A DNA stretch of 64,000 bases from Hymenobacter siberiensis (GTDB taxonomy: Bacteria > Bacteroidota > Bacteroidia > Cytophagales > Hymenobacteraceae). Location: positions 2,728,001 to 2,792,000 of the forward strand of contig NZ_JAHLZZ010000001.1 of NCBI RefSeq assembly GCF_018967845.1, read 5' to 3'. The notes under the pieces were generated by a model. The model ran no database searches and was not told the DNA's origin. It worked only from the letters and a program-made list of their open reading frames with translations. Position numbers and translations under genes: made by a program. How positions within the stretch are numbered: position 1 is the stretch's first letter; each line of letters opens with the position of its first letter. Of the stretch, positions 41,742 through 51,754 are shown in pieces.

Positions 41742-44252
41742 TTATTTCATCTTGGCCACCGGCTTTTTCGCGGCTGCTGTTTTGGTGGCCGGCTTCTTCA
41801 TGGCGGCCGCTTTGGTCGTGGCTTTCTTGGCGGCCGGCTTTTTAGCAGCAGTAGCTTTAGCAGCCTTTTTGGTCGGTGCGTCGGTGTTCTTTTCTTCCTT
41901 GGCGGGCGCAGCTTTCTTGCCGAAGCGGCCACCCTTGGCGGGTTTGTCAGGGGTGGCGTCGGCCAGCTCCACGCAGCGCTCCAGGGTTAGCTCCGTGGGC
42001 TCCTCGCCCTTGGGAATCTTCACGTTCTTCTTGCCCGCCACGATGTAGGGGCCGAAACGGCCGTTCAGCACCTGAATGTCGGGATTTTCGGCGAAGCTCT
42101 TGATGAGGCGCTCGGCATCGGTTTTGCGCTTCAGCTCAATCAGGGTCACCGCTTCTTCGGCCGTTATGGTGTGCGGGTCCTGCTCCTTGGTGAGGGAGAA
42201 AAACTTGCTGTCGTGCCGGATGTAGGGACCGAAGCGGCCCAGCGCGGCTGTCATGGCCTTCTCCTCAAACTCGCCCACCACGCGCGGCAGCTTAAACAGC
42301 TCCAGCGCATCTTCTAAGGTGATGCTCTCGATGAACTGCCCCTTGCGCAGGTTGGCGTAGGCAGGTTTGGTTTCGCCTTCGGTATCGCCCAGGGCCACGT
42401 AGGGGCCGTATTTGCCCAGTCGGGCCGAGATGCGCTCGCCGGTTTCGGGGTGCACGCCCAGTTCGCGGGTGGCGCCCACGGTGCTGCGGTCAATGTCCTG
42501 CCCGGCCTCGATGGTCGCGTGGAACTTGCCGTAGAAGCCGCTCAGCATCTTCGTCCAGTCCTCGTGGCCGTTGGCAATCTGGTCGAACTCGTCCTCCACC
42601 TTGGCCGTGAACTGAAAGTCGACAATCGTGGGGAAGTGGGCCACCAGAAAGTCGTTCACCACCATCGCCGTATCCGTCGGAAATAGCTTGGCTTTCTCCG
42701 CGCCGTAGTTCTCGGTTTTTACTTCGGTAGTCACCGCGCTGCCGTCCAGCGTCAGCACGTGGAACTTGCGCTCCTTGCCTTCGCGGGTGTCTTTTTCCAC
42801 ATAGCCGCGCTTCTGCACCGTGCTGATGGTGGGAGCATAAGTAGAAGGCCGGCCGATGCCCATTTCCTCCAGCTTCTTCACCAAAGAGGCTTCGGTGTAG
42901 CGCGCCGGCGGCGACGAAAACCGCTCCGTGGCGCTGAAGCGCTGCAGGGGCAAATCCTGCCCCACACTCAGCGGTGGCAGGCCGCGCGAGAAGCTCGATT
43001 CGGCATCTTTGGCGTCGTCCTCGTCCTCGTCGTCCTTGCTCTCGGCATACACTTTCAGGAAGCCCTCAAACGTAATCACCTCGCCCGTCGCCGACAGCGT
43101 GACGCCCGGCTGGGTGCTGATGCCAATCATGGCCGTGGTGCGCTCAATCACCGCCTCCGACATCTGCGAAGCCATGGCCCGCTTGCGAATCAGGTCATAC
43201 AGGCGCTGCTCCGACGAGTCGGAACCTGCCTTCACCAAAGCGAAATCGGTGGGCCGGATGGCTTCGTGCGCCTCCTGGGCCGAAGCTGACTTGGTTTTGA
43301 ACGTCCGGGTGTGGTGGTACTCGGCCCCATAAGCAGCCGTGATGGCCGTCTGCGCGCCCGCCATGGCCTCGCCCGACAGGTTCACCGAGTCCGTCCGCAT
43401 GTAGCTGATTTTGCCCGCTTCGTATAGCTTTTGGGCCACGCTCATCGTCTGGGCTACCGAAAAGCCCAGCTTGCGCGAGGCCTCCTGCTGCAGCGTAGAC
43501 GTGGTAAATGGCGCGGCCGGGCTGCGCTTGCCGGGCTTCTTATCAAGGCTCTCAATCTGATACGACGCACCCACGCAACGCTCCAGGAAAGCCTCGGCTT
43601 CGGCCTGTACCTTATAACGGGTCGGTAATTCAGCCTCCAGCACCGCACCGCGGCCGGCATCAAAACGGGCCACTACGCGGTAGGCGCTGGCGCTCAGGTG
43701 GCTGGCCACTTCGCGCTCACGCTCTACTACCAGGCGCACGGCCACGCTCTGCACGCGGCCGGCGCTCAGGCCGGGCTTCACCTTTTTCCAGAGCACGGGG
43801 CTCAGCTCGAAGCCCACCAGGCGGTCGAGCACGCGGCGGGCCTGCTGGGCGTTCACCAAATCCTGGTTCACGGTGCGCGGGTCGGCAATGGCGGCCAGGA
43901 TGGCGTTTTTGGTGATTTCGCGGAATACGATGCGGCGCGTTTTAGCTTCGGGCAGGTTCAGCGTTTCGGCCAGGTGCCATGAGATGGCTTCACCCTCGCG
44001 GTCATCGTCACTCGCCAGCCAGACGGTTTCGGCTTCCTTCGAAAGTTTTTTCAGCTGCGCGATGAGCTCCCGTTTGTCGGGCGAAACAACATAAGTAGGT
44101 TTGAAACCATTGGCAATGTCGATGGCATTATTGTCCTTCGGCAAGTCGCGGACGTGGCCGTAGCTGGAACGCACCACGAAATCCTGGCCGAGGTAGCCTT
44201 CAATGGTTTTCGCCTTGGCCGGCGACTCGACGATAACTAAATTCTTGACCAT
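41742..44252 (-). CDS. topA: DNA topoisomerase I
   Basis: Type IA enzyme that relaxes negative supercoils, 836 residues. TOPRIM at the N-terminus (LVIVESPAKAKTIEGYLG, VWLASDDDREGEAISWHL), the catalytic Tyr in GKISYMRTDSVNLSG, and EAHEAIRPTDF. Instead of zinc fingers the C-terminal part has three repeats of the type GKYGPYVALGD, GRFGPYIRHDSK and GRFGPYIVAGKK. The last 75 residues are a Lys/Ala-rich tail (KKAAKATAAKKPAAKKA) like histone H1, which probably binds DNA. Own terminator downstream. Confidence 0.95.
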   Translation of the reverse strand: MVKNLVIVESPAKAKTIEGYLGQDFVVRSSYGHVRDLPKDNNAIDIANGFKPTYVVSPDKRELIAQLKKLSKEAETVWLASDDDREGEAISWHLAETLNLPEAKTRRIVFREITKNAILAAIADPRTVNQDLVNAQQARRVLDRLVGFELSPVLWKKVKPGLSAGRVQSVAVRLVVEREREVASHLSASAYRVVARFDAGRGAVLEAELPTRYKVQAEAEAFLERCVGASYQIESLDKKPGKRSPAAPFTTSTLQQEASRKLGFSVAQTMSVAQKLYEAGKISYMRTDSVNLSGEAMAGAQTAITAAYGAEYHHTRTFKTKSASAQEAHEAIRPTDFALVKAGSDSSEQRLYDLIRKRAMASQMSEAVIERTTAMIGISTQPGVTLSATGEVITFEGFLKVYAESKDDEDEDDAKDAESSFSRGLPPLSVGQDLPLQRFSATERFSSPPARYTEASLVKKLEEMGIGRPSTYAPTISTVQKRGYVEKDTREGKERKFHVLTLDGSAVTTEVKTENYGAEKAKLFPTDTAMVVNDFLVAHFPTIVDFQFTAKVEDEFDQIANGHEDWTKMLSGFYGKFHATIEAGQDIDRSTVGATRELGVHPETGERISARLGKYGPYVALGDTEGETKPAYANLRKGQFIESITLEDALELFKLPRVVGEFEEKAMTAALGRFGPYIRHDSKFFSLTKEQDPHTITAEEAVTLIELKRKTDAERLIKSFAENPDIQVLNGRFGPYIVAGKKNVKIPKGEEPTELTLERCVELADATPDKPAKGGRFGKKAAPAKEEKNTDAPTKKAAKATAAKKPAAKKATTKAAAMKKPATKTAAAKKPVAKMK

Positions 44253-44451
44253 GTGGGCGGGTAAAGGGGTGCGGCAGTAGGAATGGAGAAACTGTAATGA
44301 TGAAACGACCAGCTGCGCCGAAAAGTTAAAATTGGCCGCAAAGATGCCGCTTAATTCTTAGCAGTAGCATCCGGGAGCAATAATCCGGCCGGAGACACGC
44401 CCCGGGAACGAGTCGGCGGGCCAACGGGTTCAGCGCCGTAGCCGGTGGCGT

Positions 44452-44459
44452 TACCTTTG
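44452..44459 (+). promoter_or_regulatory. -7 element TACCTTTG of the chemosensory operon
   Basis: An exact TAnnTTTG 75 bases upstream of the receptor ATG at 44535. With the topA start facing away at 44252, this 280-base stretch is the divergent control region. Confidence 0.6.
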
Positions 44460-44534
44460 CTTATTCGCGGCTAACCCCCGTACTTCGCCCTCCCGATTAG
44501 CTTTCCCCTTCCCGACTCGATACTCGTACTATAT

Positions 44535-47500
44535 ATGGCTTCCCCCCAGAATCCGCGACCCAAGGCCCGGCGTGTTTCCGCAACTATTACGGATGCCACC
44601 GACAGCACTACGCCGGACGCCGGTGCGGTTTCGTCGCTCGATGTGGTGCGTACCAACAACGACCTGACCCGCAAACGGGGCGGCTCGCGCGGTTCCGTCG
44701 ATACCCAGGACCCGGGCTACGTCAACGACCAGCTCAACCGGGTGCTCTACGCCCTCGATGCCTTTAAGAAGGGCGATGTTTCGGTGCGGCTTACCAAGCA
44801 AAATGACGATATTTTTGCCGAAATCGCGGAAGCCTATAATTCGATGGTGGACATGATTGCCGGGGTAGGCGGCGAGGTGTCGCGCATCTCGAAAGTGGCT
44901 GGGGTAGAGGGCAACCTCAAGGCGCGGGCCTCGGCCGACGGGGCCGCCGGCTTCTGGCGCGATATGATTAACAACATCAACGGCCTGGTGGACAGCATCG
45001 CCGTGCCAGTGTTGGAAGTGGGCAAAGTACTGAAGAACATCAGTCGCGGTAATCTGGACGAAAGCTTTCAGATTCCGGTGTCGGGCGACTTCAAGCTGAT
45101 GGCCGAAACCATCAACAAAACGATTGACAACCTCAACATCTTCGCCGGTGAAGTAACCCGCGTTGCGCAGGAAGTGGGCACCGAGGGCAAGCTCGGTGGC
45201 CAGGCCTCAGTACCTAACGTGGGCGGCATCTGGAAAGACCTGACCGACAACGTGAACAACATGGCCTCGAACCTCACCGTGCAGGTGCGGGACATTGCCA
45301 ACGTGGCCACGGCCGTAGCCAAAGGCGACTTGTCGCAGAAAATCACCGTTGATGTAAAGGGCGAATTCCTGCAGTTGAAGCAGAACCTGAACCAGATGGT
45401 GGACTCGCTGAACCTGTTTGCCGGCGAAGTAACCCGCGTGGCCCTCGAAGTGGGCACCGAGGGCAAGCTGGGCGGCCAGGCCAGCGTGCCTAACGTGGCC
45501 GGCGTGTGGAAGGAGCTGACGGACAACGTAAACAACATGGCCAGCAACCTGACCAGTCAGGTGCGGGACATTGCCAACGTAGCCACGGCCGTAGCCAAAG
45601 GCGACCTGAGCCAGAAAGTAACCGTCGATGTGAAAGGCGAGCTGCTCCAGCTGAAGCAGAACCTGAACCAGATGGTGGACTCGCTGAACCTGTTTGCCGG
45701 CGAAGTAACCCGCGTGGCCCAGGAAGTGGGCACCGAAGGCCGCCTCGGCGGCCAGGCCTCGGTACCGAGCGTGGCCGGCGTATGGAAAGACCTGACGGAC
45801 AACGTGAACTACATGGCCTCCAACCTGACCAGTCAGGTGCGGGACATTGCCAACGTGGCGACGGCCGTAGCCAAAGGCGACCTGACCCAGACGGTAACCG
45901 TCGATGTAAAGGGCGAATTCCTGCAGCTGAAGCAGAACCTGAACCAGATGGTGGCGTCCCTCAACCTGTTTGCCGGTGAGGTAACCCGCGTGGCGCAGGA
46001 AGTAGGCACCGAAGGGAAACTAGGTGGCCAAGCTAGTGTGCCGAACGTGGCCGGTGTGTGGAAAGCCCTCACCGACAACGTAAACGATATGGCAGCGGCC
46101 CTGACCTCGCAGGTGCGGGATATTGCCAACGTAGCCACGGCCGTAGCTCGCGGCGACCTCAGCCAGAAGATGACGGTGAACGTGAAGGGCGAAATCCTGG
46201 AGCTGAAGAACATCCTCAACCAGATGGTGGACTCGCTCAATATCTTCGGCGACGAAGTAACCCGGGTGGCCCGCGAAGTAGGTACCGAAGGCAAGCTCGG
46301 CGGCCAGGCCGTGGTGCCCCGCGTAGGCGGCACCTGGAAAGAGCTGACCGACAATGTGAACACGATGGCCAGCAACTTGACCAGTCAGGTACGGGACATT
46401 GCCAACGTGGCCACCGCCGTATCGAAAGGTGACCTTTCGCAGAAAATTACCGTCGATGTAAAAGGCGAGCTGCTGGATTTGAAGGACAACCTGAACCAGA
46501 TGGTGGACTCGCTCAACATCTTCGCCGGCGAGGTAACCCGCGTGGCCCGCGAAGTGGGCACCGAGGGTATCCTCGGCGGTCAGGCCAACGTGCCCAAGGT
46601 ATCAGGAACGTGGAAGGACTTGACGGACAACGTGAATACGATGGCCAGCAACCTGACCTCGCAGATGCGGGACATTGCCAACGTGGCCACCGCCGTAGCC
46701 AAAGGCGACCTCAGTCAGAAAATCACGGTGAATGTGCGCGGTGAGCTCCTCCAGCTGAAGGAAAACCTCAACGAGATGGTGGACTCGCTGAACATCTTCG
46801 GCGACGAGGTAACCCGCGTGGCCCGCGAAGTAGGTACCGAAGGCAAGCTCGGCGGCCAGGCCAAAGTGCCCAACGTGCGCGGCACCTGGAAAGACCTGAC
46901 TGACAACGTGAACACGATGGCCAGTAACCTGACCTCGCAGGTACGGGACATTGCTAACGTGGCTACCGCCGTATCGCGCGGCGACCTTAGCCAGAAAGTA
47001 TCCGTCGATGTAAAAGGCGAGTTGCTGGACCTGAAGGACAACCTCAACCAGATGGTTGATTCGCTGAACATCTTCGCCGGTGAGGTAACCCGCGTGGCGC
47101 AGGAAGTGGGCACCGAGGGCAAGCTCGGCGGGCAGGCCAGCGTACCAAATGTGGCCGGCGTGTGGAAGGAATTGACCGACAACGTAAACTACATGGCCTC
47201 CAACCTCACCACCCAGGTGCGGGGCATTGTGAAAGTAGTAACGGCCGTATCGAAAGGTGACCTGACCCAGAAGCTGACGCTGCAAGCCAAAGGCGAAGTG
47301 GCCGACCTGGCCGACACCATCAACAGCATGGTGGACGACCTTAACCGTCTCGCCGTCGAAGTGAGCCGCGTGGCCAAAGTGGCCGGGGTGGAAGGCAAGC
47401 TGACCGAGCGCGCCACGGTAGGCGGCGTATCGGGCAGCTGGAAAGAGCTGGTGGACACGCTCAATGCCCTGCTCGAATCCATCGCCTCGCCGGTGCTGGA

Positions 47501-48929
47501 AGTGGCCCGCGTGGTGCGCGCCATCTCGGAAGGCGACCTGACCCAGCGCGTAGACGTGCCCACCACGGGCGACATTCTGGCCATGGCCGATGCCCTGAAC
47601 CTGGCCGTCGAAAACCTGAACGAGCTGCTCGGCGAAATCAATGACTCGTCGCAGATTGTGGGCACTTCTTCGGAAGAAATGGCCGGTAAAGGCCAGGAAA
47701 TGAGTCGCGTAACCGTCGATGTGGCCTTGGCCATGCAGCAAATGGCCGAAGGCGCTCAGAACCAGGCCTTGAAAACCGACCAGGCTTTCAAGCTGATTGA
47801 AGAAATCATGCAGGCCACCAAGGAGACGGCCAACAAGGCCGATGTCGTGAACAAATCGGCAATCCTGGGTGAGCAGACCTCGCAGCTTGGCCTGAAAACG
47901 GTGGCCGAAGTGGTGAAAAACATGGAAGAAATATCCAGCGCTGCTTCGCAAACCTCGCGCACCATTGAAGTACTGAGCACCCGCTCAGGCGAAATCAGCA
48001 AGTCGCTGGGCGTAATCACTGACATCGCCTCGCAGACCAATCTGCTGGCGCTAAACGCCGCTATCGAAGCTGCCCGCGCCGGCGAAGCCGGCCGTGGCTT
48101 CGCCGTAGTAGCCGAGGAAATCCGGAAGCTGGCCGAAAGCTCCCGCCGCTCGGCCAACGAAATTGCCACACTGGTTGACGACGTTAAGAAGGATACGACC
48201 ACGGCCGCCACGGCCATTTCGACCATGGAAAATCGGGTATTGAAAGGCAAGAACGCCACGTTCGAAGCCAGCTCGGCCTTTAAGAACATTGCTACCAGCA
48301 GCGGCGAAACGCTCCGCACCTCGCGCGACATTCTCACGGCTACCGAAGTTCAGAAAGCTTCGATTAGTGACGTGGTGAAGTACGTGGAGGAAGTGGTGGC
48401 CATTGCCGAGCAAACGGCCACCGGCACCCAACAGGTAGCCGGGACTGCCAAGCAGCTCTCGACGGCCATGCAGGAGCTGACCACCAGCTCGCAGCGCCTC
48501 ACCGACATTGCCGACGACCTCCAGGCTGGCCTCGAAACCTTCCGCCTCAGCTCCTACGAGCCGGAGCCCGAGCCGGAACCCGTGCGCCGGGGAGCCCGCG
48601 ACATCTACCGTGCCCGCGAATCATATGCCCCTGCGCCGCAACCGCAGCATGGCATGGCTGCCCGCCGTTCCCAGAGCCGGGGCGCGGCTGCGCCGGTTGC
48701 TGAATCCAGTCGGCAGTCCATCCCCACTCGTCGGGTCCGGCCCGAAGCCGCCGCACCTCTGGCGCCTGCGGCCCCCATCCGCCGGGAGCGCCCGATTCGT
48801 GCACGAGCAGTTCCCCAGGTGGAGGAAGCCCGCCCCGCGCCAGCCGCTACCGGCAAAGAGACGAAAAATGGCAAAGCTGTAAAAACTGCTCAAACCAGTA
48901 AGACGGCAGCCAAATCAAAAGCTAAATAA
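44535..48929 (+). CDS. Soluble poly-HAMP methyl-accepting chemotaxis protein
   Basis: A 1464-residue receptor without signal peptide or any membrane helix. Residues about 70-1040 are ten consecutive units of 92 residues (spaced by exactly 92 where I could place them, at about 121, 213, 305 ... 949), each holding [45 protein letters not shown] and [15 protein letters not shown]. The eight central units are near-identical. This is the repeat found in fungal group III histidine kinases (Nik1/Os-1) and some bacterial kinases: probably two HAMP domains per unit. Residues about 1060-1340 are an MCP signalling hairpin with tip [21 protein letters not shown] Pro/Arg-rich tail (about 1350-1464) follows, ending in a Lys-rich segment. 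It heads an operon with cheW, cheY, cheA and cheC. Confidence 0.92.
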   Translation: MASPQNPRPKARRVSATITDATDSTTPDAGAVSSLDVVRTNNDLTRKRGGSRGSVDTQDPGYVNDQLNRVLYALDAFKKGDVSVRLTKQNDDIFAEIAEAYNSMVDMIAGVGGEVSRISKVAGVEGNLKARASADGAAGFWRDMINNINGLVDSIAVPVLEVGKVLKNISRGNLDESFQIPVSGDFKLMAETINKTIDNLNIFAGEVTRVAQEVGTEGKLGGQASVPNVGGIWKDLTDNVNNMASNLTVQVRDIANVATAVAKGDLSQKITVDVKGEFLQLKQNLNQMVDSLNLFAGEVTRVALEVGTEGKLGGQASVPNVAGVWKELTDNVNNMASNLTSQVRDIANVATAVAKGDLSQKVTVDVKGELLQLKQNLNQMVDSLNLFAGEVTRVAQEVGTEGRLGGQASVPSVAGVWKDLTDNVNYMASNLTSQVRDIANVATAVAKGDLTQTVTVDVKGEFLQLKQNLNQMVASLNLFAGEVTRVAQEVGTEGKLGGQASVPNVAGVWKALTDNVNDMAAALTSQVRDIANVATAVARGDLSQKMTVNVKGEILELKNILNQMVDSLNIFGDEVTRVAREVGTEGKLGGQAVVPRVGGTWKELTDNVNTMASNLTSQVRDIANVATAVSKGDLSQKITVDVKGELLDLKDNLNQMVDSLNIFAGEVTRVAREVGTEGILGGQANVPKVSGTWKDLTDNVNTMASNLTSQMRDIANVATAVAKGDLSQKITVNVRGELLQLKENLNEMVDSLNIFGDEVTRVAREVGTEGKLGGQAKVPNVRGTWKDLTDNVNTMASNLTSQVRDIANVATAVSRGDLSQKVSVDVKGELLDLKDNLNQMVDSLNIFAGEVTRVAQEVGTEGKLGGQASVPNVAGVWKELTDNVNYMASNLTTQVRGIVKVVTAVSKGDLTQKLTLQAKGEVADLADTINSMVDDLNRLAVEVSRVAKVAGVEGKLTERATVGGVSGSWKELVDTLNALLESIASPVLEVARVVRAISEGDLTQRVDVPTTGDILAMADALNLAVENLNELLGEINDSSQIVGTSSEEMAGKGQEMSRVTVDVALAMQQMAEGAQNQALKTDQAFKLIEEIMQATKETANKADVVNKSAILGEQTSQLGLKTVAEVVKNMEEISSAASQTSRTIEVLSTRSGEISKSLGVITDIASQTNLLALNAAIEAARAGEAGRGFAVVAEEIRKLAESSRRSANEIATLVDDVKKDTTTAATAISTMENRVLKGKNATFEASSAFKNIATSSGETLRTSRDILTATEVQKASISDVVKYVEEVVAIAEQTATGTQQVAGTAKQLSTAMQELTTSSQRLTDIADDLQAGLETFRLSSYEPEPEPEPVRRGARDIYRARESYAPAPQPQHGMAARRSQSRGAAAPVAESSRQSIPTRRVRPEAAAPLAPAAPIRRERPIRARAVPQVEEARPAPAATGKETKNGKAVKTAQTSKTAAKSKAK
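45147..47354 (+). repeat. Eight 276-bp tandem DNA repeats inside the receptor gene
   Basis: The DNA coding for the eight central HAMP units repeats every 276 bases (for example GAAGTGGGCACCGAGGGCAA at 45173 and 45449, and again near 47105). Neighbouring units share long identical runs such as GTGCGGGACATTGCCAACGT. Synonymous differences are scattered, so the units are old duplications partly homogenised by exchange. Confidence 0.9.
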
Positions 48930-48970
48930 CTCTCAATCTATTCGTTTAGCCCTTTTTCGACTAACCCTGC

Positions 48971-49501
48971 ATGGCTGAGACTGAAGTACCCACGCCCATT
49001 ACCAAGCCCGGACGCGCCAAGCCCGCCGAACTGGTGCAGCTTATCGTGTTTCGCCTCGGCGATGAGGACTACGGCATTCGCATTGAGCAGGTGAAGGAAG
49101 TAACCGTGACGCCCGATGTGGCCCGCATGCCCAAAACCCCGCCTTTCATCAAGGGCATTGCCAACCTGCGCGGCGATATTATTGCCATTCTGGACCTGGA
49201 AGAGCGGTTTCGGCTGCGGCCGGCCGGCCGGCCCATTCCCGAGCGCAGCTACACCATTGCCGTGGAAGCGGCCGACTATGTGCTCGGCCTGATGGTGCGC
49301 GAAGTGCCGCGCCCCTTCACCATGCCCCTGAGCCAGATTGAACCTGCGCCGGAGTTCGTGCAGGATTCCAGCACCCGCGACAAGTACCTCGAAGGCATCG
49401 CCAAACTCCCGGAGGGCGGCGTTATCATCGTATTAGACATGCGCAAGCTGCTGACTCCAAGCGAAGTGATGCGCCTGCCGGGCAAAACGGCATCTTCATA
49501 G
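48971..49501 (+). CDS. cheW: Chemotaxis protein CheW
   Basis: A 176-residue CheW adaptor, which couples receptors to CheA. The core is LVQLIVFRLGDEDYGIRIEQVKEV, MPKTPPFIKGIANLRGDIIAILDLEERF, and SYTIAVEAADYVLGLMVREV, ending in YLEGIAKLPEGGVIIVLDMRKLL. About 25 extra N-terminal residues (ETEVPTPITKPGRAKPAE) precede the domain. It starts 42 bases after the receptor stop. Confidence 0.95.
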   Translation: MAETEVPTPITKPGRAKPAELVQLIVFRLGDEDYGIRIEQVKEVTVTPDVARMPKTPPFIKGIANLRGDIIAILDLEERFRLRPAGRPIPERSYTIAVEAADYVLGLMVREVPRPFTMPLSQIEPAPEFVQDSSTRDKYLEGIAKLPEGGVIIVLDMRKLLTPSEVMRLPGKTASS

Positions 49502-49571
49502 CGCCGACCCCGTACAAGGGTGGCCCGCAACTACGTCCGGCTACCCGTTAAATCTAATATTCCCCAATTCC

Positions 49572-49958
49572 ATGAATAAGCGCATCCTCATCGTCGACGA
49601 CTCATTTTACATGCGCACGATGCTCAAAAATATGCTCACCGATGCCGGCTACGAAGTAGTGGGCGAGGCTGCAAACGGTGCCCAGGCGGTGGAAATGGCC
49701 GCTTCAACTTCCCCCGACCTCATTACCCTCGACGTGATTCTGCCCGATAACACCGGACTGGACGTGCTGAAAAGCCTCCGCCAGATTCAGCCCTCCGCCA
49801 AAATAGTGATGTGCAGCGCGGTAGGCCAGGAGGCTATCGTTACGGAAGCCATTGAAAATGGGGCTTTGGCTTACATCGTGAAGCCGTTCTCGGAAGAGAA
49901 AGTACTGGAAATCGTGGGTGCGGCGCTGCAAAACGACGCCTCAGAACAGGCTGCGTAA
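49572..49958 (+). CDS. cheY: Chemotaxis response regulator CheY
   Basis: A 128-residue single receiver domain. Acidic pair D9-D10 in ILIVDDSFYMRTML, phospho-acceptor D54 in LITLDVILPD, Ser in VMCSAVGQEA, and Lys in YIVKPFSEEK. No output domain, so the partner must be another protein. With no flagellar motor in this lineage, the target could be a gliding or other surface system, or CheC as a phosphate sink. Confidence 0.93.
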   Translation: MNKRILIVDDSFYMRTMLKNMLTDAGYEVVGEAANGAQAVEMAASTSPDLITLDVILPDNTGLDVLKSLRQIQPSAKIVMCSAVGQEAIVTEAIENGALAYIVKPFSEEKVLEIVGAALQNDASEQAA

Positions 49959-50063
49959 GGTGCTGCGACAACGTTTCGTTGCCCTGCCATATTCCTTCGG
50001 AAACGATGGGATGTGCCTGAGTGCGCCGGAATGTTGGTTTATCTATTTAATTTCTAAGGCCCA

Positions 50064-51698
50064 ATGAAAACGCGCGACCAAGAATACCGGGAGCTTTTCA
50101 TGGCCGAAGCGCTAGAGTATTACGACTCCATGAGCCGCCATTTGAGCGAGCTTGAGCGCAACCCCAATGCTGGCCCGGCCCTTAATGAGCTGTTCCGGCT
50201 CATGCACAACCTCAAAGCCAATGCCCGCGCCATGGGCTTTGCCGATTTGGGCGAAGTGGCGCACCACCTCGAAACCCTGTTTGGGCTGATTCGGGACCAG
50301 GAGCGCACATTCAGCGGGGCGCTCATCAAGGTGGTTTTTGCCGGGGTTGATGCCTTGGGCAACATGATTCGGGCAGTGGGAGCCGACCAGGCCCTGCCCG
50401 ATGCCACCGCCTTGCTGGACAACCTTGACCGCTTGGTGCGGGGCGAGGAGCCGATTCTGGAAGAAGCCGAAGCGGCGGAGTCGGAGGAAGAGTCAGGCAA
50501 GAAAATGGAGCTTTCGGACCTGGTGTATATTCAGGTCAAAAAGCTTGACAATCTGTTGAATCTGGTAGGGGAGTTGGTTATTGACCGCGACCGGATTATG
50601 ACGCTGGCACAGGAAATCGGTAATCCTGCGCTTCTGGCCACTGCTCAGCACCTGTTCCGCATTTCCGACGACTTGCAGTATAGTGTGATGGATGCCCGCC
50701 TGGTGGGCGTGGGGGTGCTGCTGAATAAGTTTCCCCGGGTTGTGCGCGATGTAGCCAGCGCCGAAGACAAAGAAGTGGAGCTAATCCTCAGCGGTCAGGA
50801 TGTGCAGATTGACCGCAACATCCTGCAAATCATCACCGACGCGCTGTTGCACCTGGTGCGCAACGCCGTCAGCCACGGCCTCGAAACCACTGCCCAGCGG
50901 GCAGCGGCTGGCAAGCCTACCGTTGGCCACCTCACCCTTTCGGCCCTGACCGAGCGCGACGACGTGCTCATTCAGGTGCGCGACGATGGCCGGGGCATCG
51001 ATACCGAAGCCGTGCGCCGCAAGGCCATTGAGCGTGGCCTGACCACGGCCGCCGCCGCCCTGGACGAGCAAGGGGTGTGGGCGCTTCTGTTCGAGCCCGG
51101 TTTCTCCATGGCCAGCAAGGTTACCGATATTTCGGGCCGCGGCGTGGGCCTCGATGTGGTGAAGATGGCCCTTGACTCGTTGGGTGGCCAGCTGCGGGTG
51201 GAATCGCAGTTGGGCCAGGGTACTACGTTCACCTTGGTGTTGCCCACGTCCATTGCCGTAAAGGGCGCACTGCTGGTAGAAGTAGAGGAACGCCCCTATG
51301 CCATCCCGCTGATGCACACCGATACCGTATTGGCCTTGCAACCCGAGCAGATTTCGGTGGTAGGCGGCATGCTTGTAACGCATGTGCAGGGCCAGGCCGT
51401 GCCGCTGGTGCCATTGCAAATGCTGCTGCACGACGAGGGCGATGAACTGCTGCCCTTCGCCGATAAAGCTGATATGACTGGTGCTCAGCAGGTTCTGGTT
51501 GTGAATTATAATAACCGCCGTCTGGGCTTGTTGGTTGACCGGTTCATCCGGCAGCAAAACATTGTCATCAAGCCCCTAAGTAAACCCCTGGATACCATTG
51601 ACCTGTTTGGTGGCGTAACCCTGCTCGGCAGCGGGCAAGTGTGCCTGGTGCTGGATGTGCCAGCCCTGACTCGCCTGTTTCTGACCAAACGTCCTTAA
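50064..51698 (+). CDS. cheA: Chemotaxis histidine kinase CheA without P2 domain
   Basis: A 544-residue kinase. P1 (Hpt) holds the phosphorylated His at H48 in LFRLMHNLKANARAMGF. A Glu-rich linker (about 130-150) leads directly to P3 (VYIQVKKLDNLLNLVGELVI), P4 with N box LLHLVRNAVSHGLE, G1 RDDGRGID and G2 GRGVGLDVVKMALD, then P5, a CheW-like regulatory domain from about 395. The P2 domain that usually binds CheY is missing, so the response regulator must be phosphorylated from P1 directly. Same direction and operon as cheW and cheY. Confidence 0.93.
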   Translation: MKTRDQEYRELFMAEALEYYDSMSRHLSELERNPNAGPALNELFRLMHNLKANARAMGFADLGEVAHHLETLFGLIRDQERTFSGALIKVVFAGVDALGNMIRAVGADQALPDATALLDNLDRLVRGEEPILEEAEAAESEEESGKKMELSDLVYIQVKKLDNLLNLVGELVIDRDRIMTLAQEIGNPALLATAQHLFRISDDLQYSVMDARLVGVGVLLNKFPRVVRDVASAEDKEVELILSGQDVQIDRNILQIITDALLHLVRNAVSHGLETTAQRAAAGKPTVGHLTLSALTERDDVLIQVRDDGRGIDTEAVRRKAIERGLTTAAAALDEQGVWALLFEPGFSMASKVTDISGRGVGLDVVKMALDSLGGQLRVESQLGQGTTFTLVLPTSIAVKGALLVEVEERPYAIPLMHTDTVLALQPEQISVVGGMLVTHVQGQAVPLVPLQMLLHDEGDELLPFADKADMTGAQQVLVVNYNNRRLGLLVDRFIRQQNIVIKPLSKPLDTIDLFGGVTLLGSGQVCLVLDVPALTRLFLTKRP

Positions 51699-51754
51699 TT
51701 TTCCTTTCTTTCATCCCAGTCCTCGCAGCTGCACTTTCCCCTATCTTCGACGTT

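Noticed and set aside
45147..47354. Tandem repeats considered as a CRISPR or satellite array
   Set aside because: The unit is 276 bp, in frame, coding for HAMP domains; there are no spacers and no cas genes in the window.
46602..47951. A 449-codon reverse-strand frame across the HAMP repeats
   Set aside because: It is His/Gly-rich and periodic only because it mirrors the 276-bp repeat of the receptor gene.
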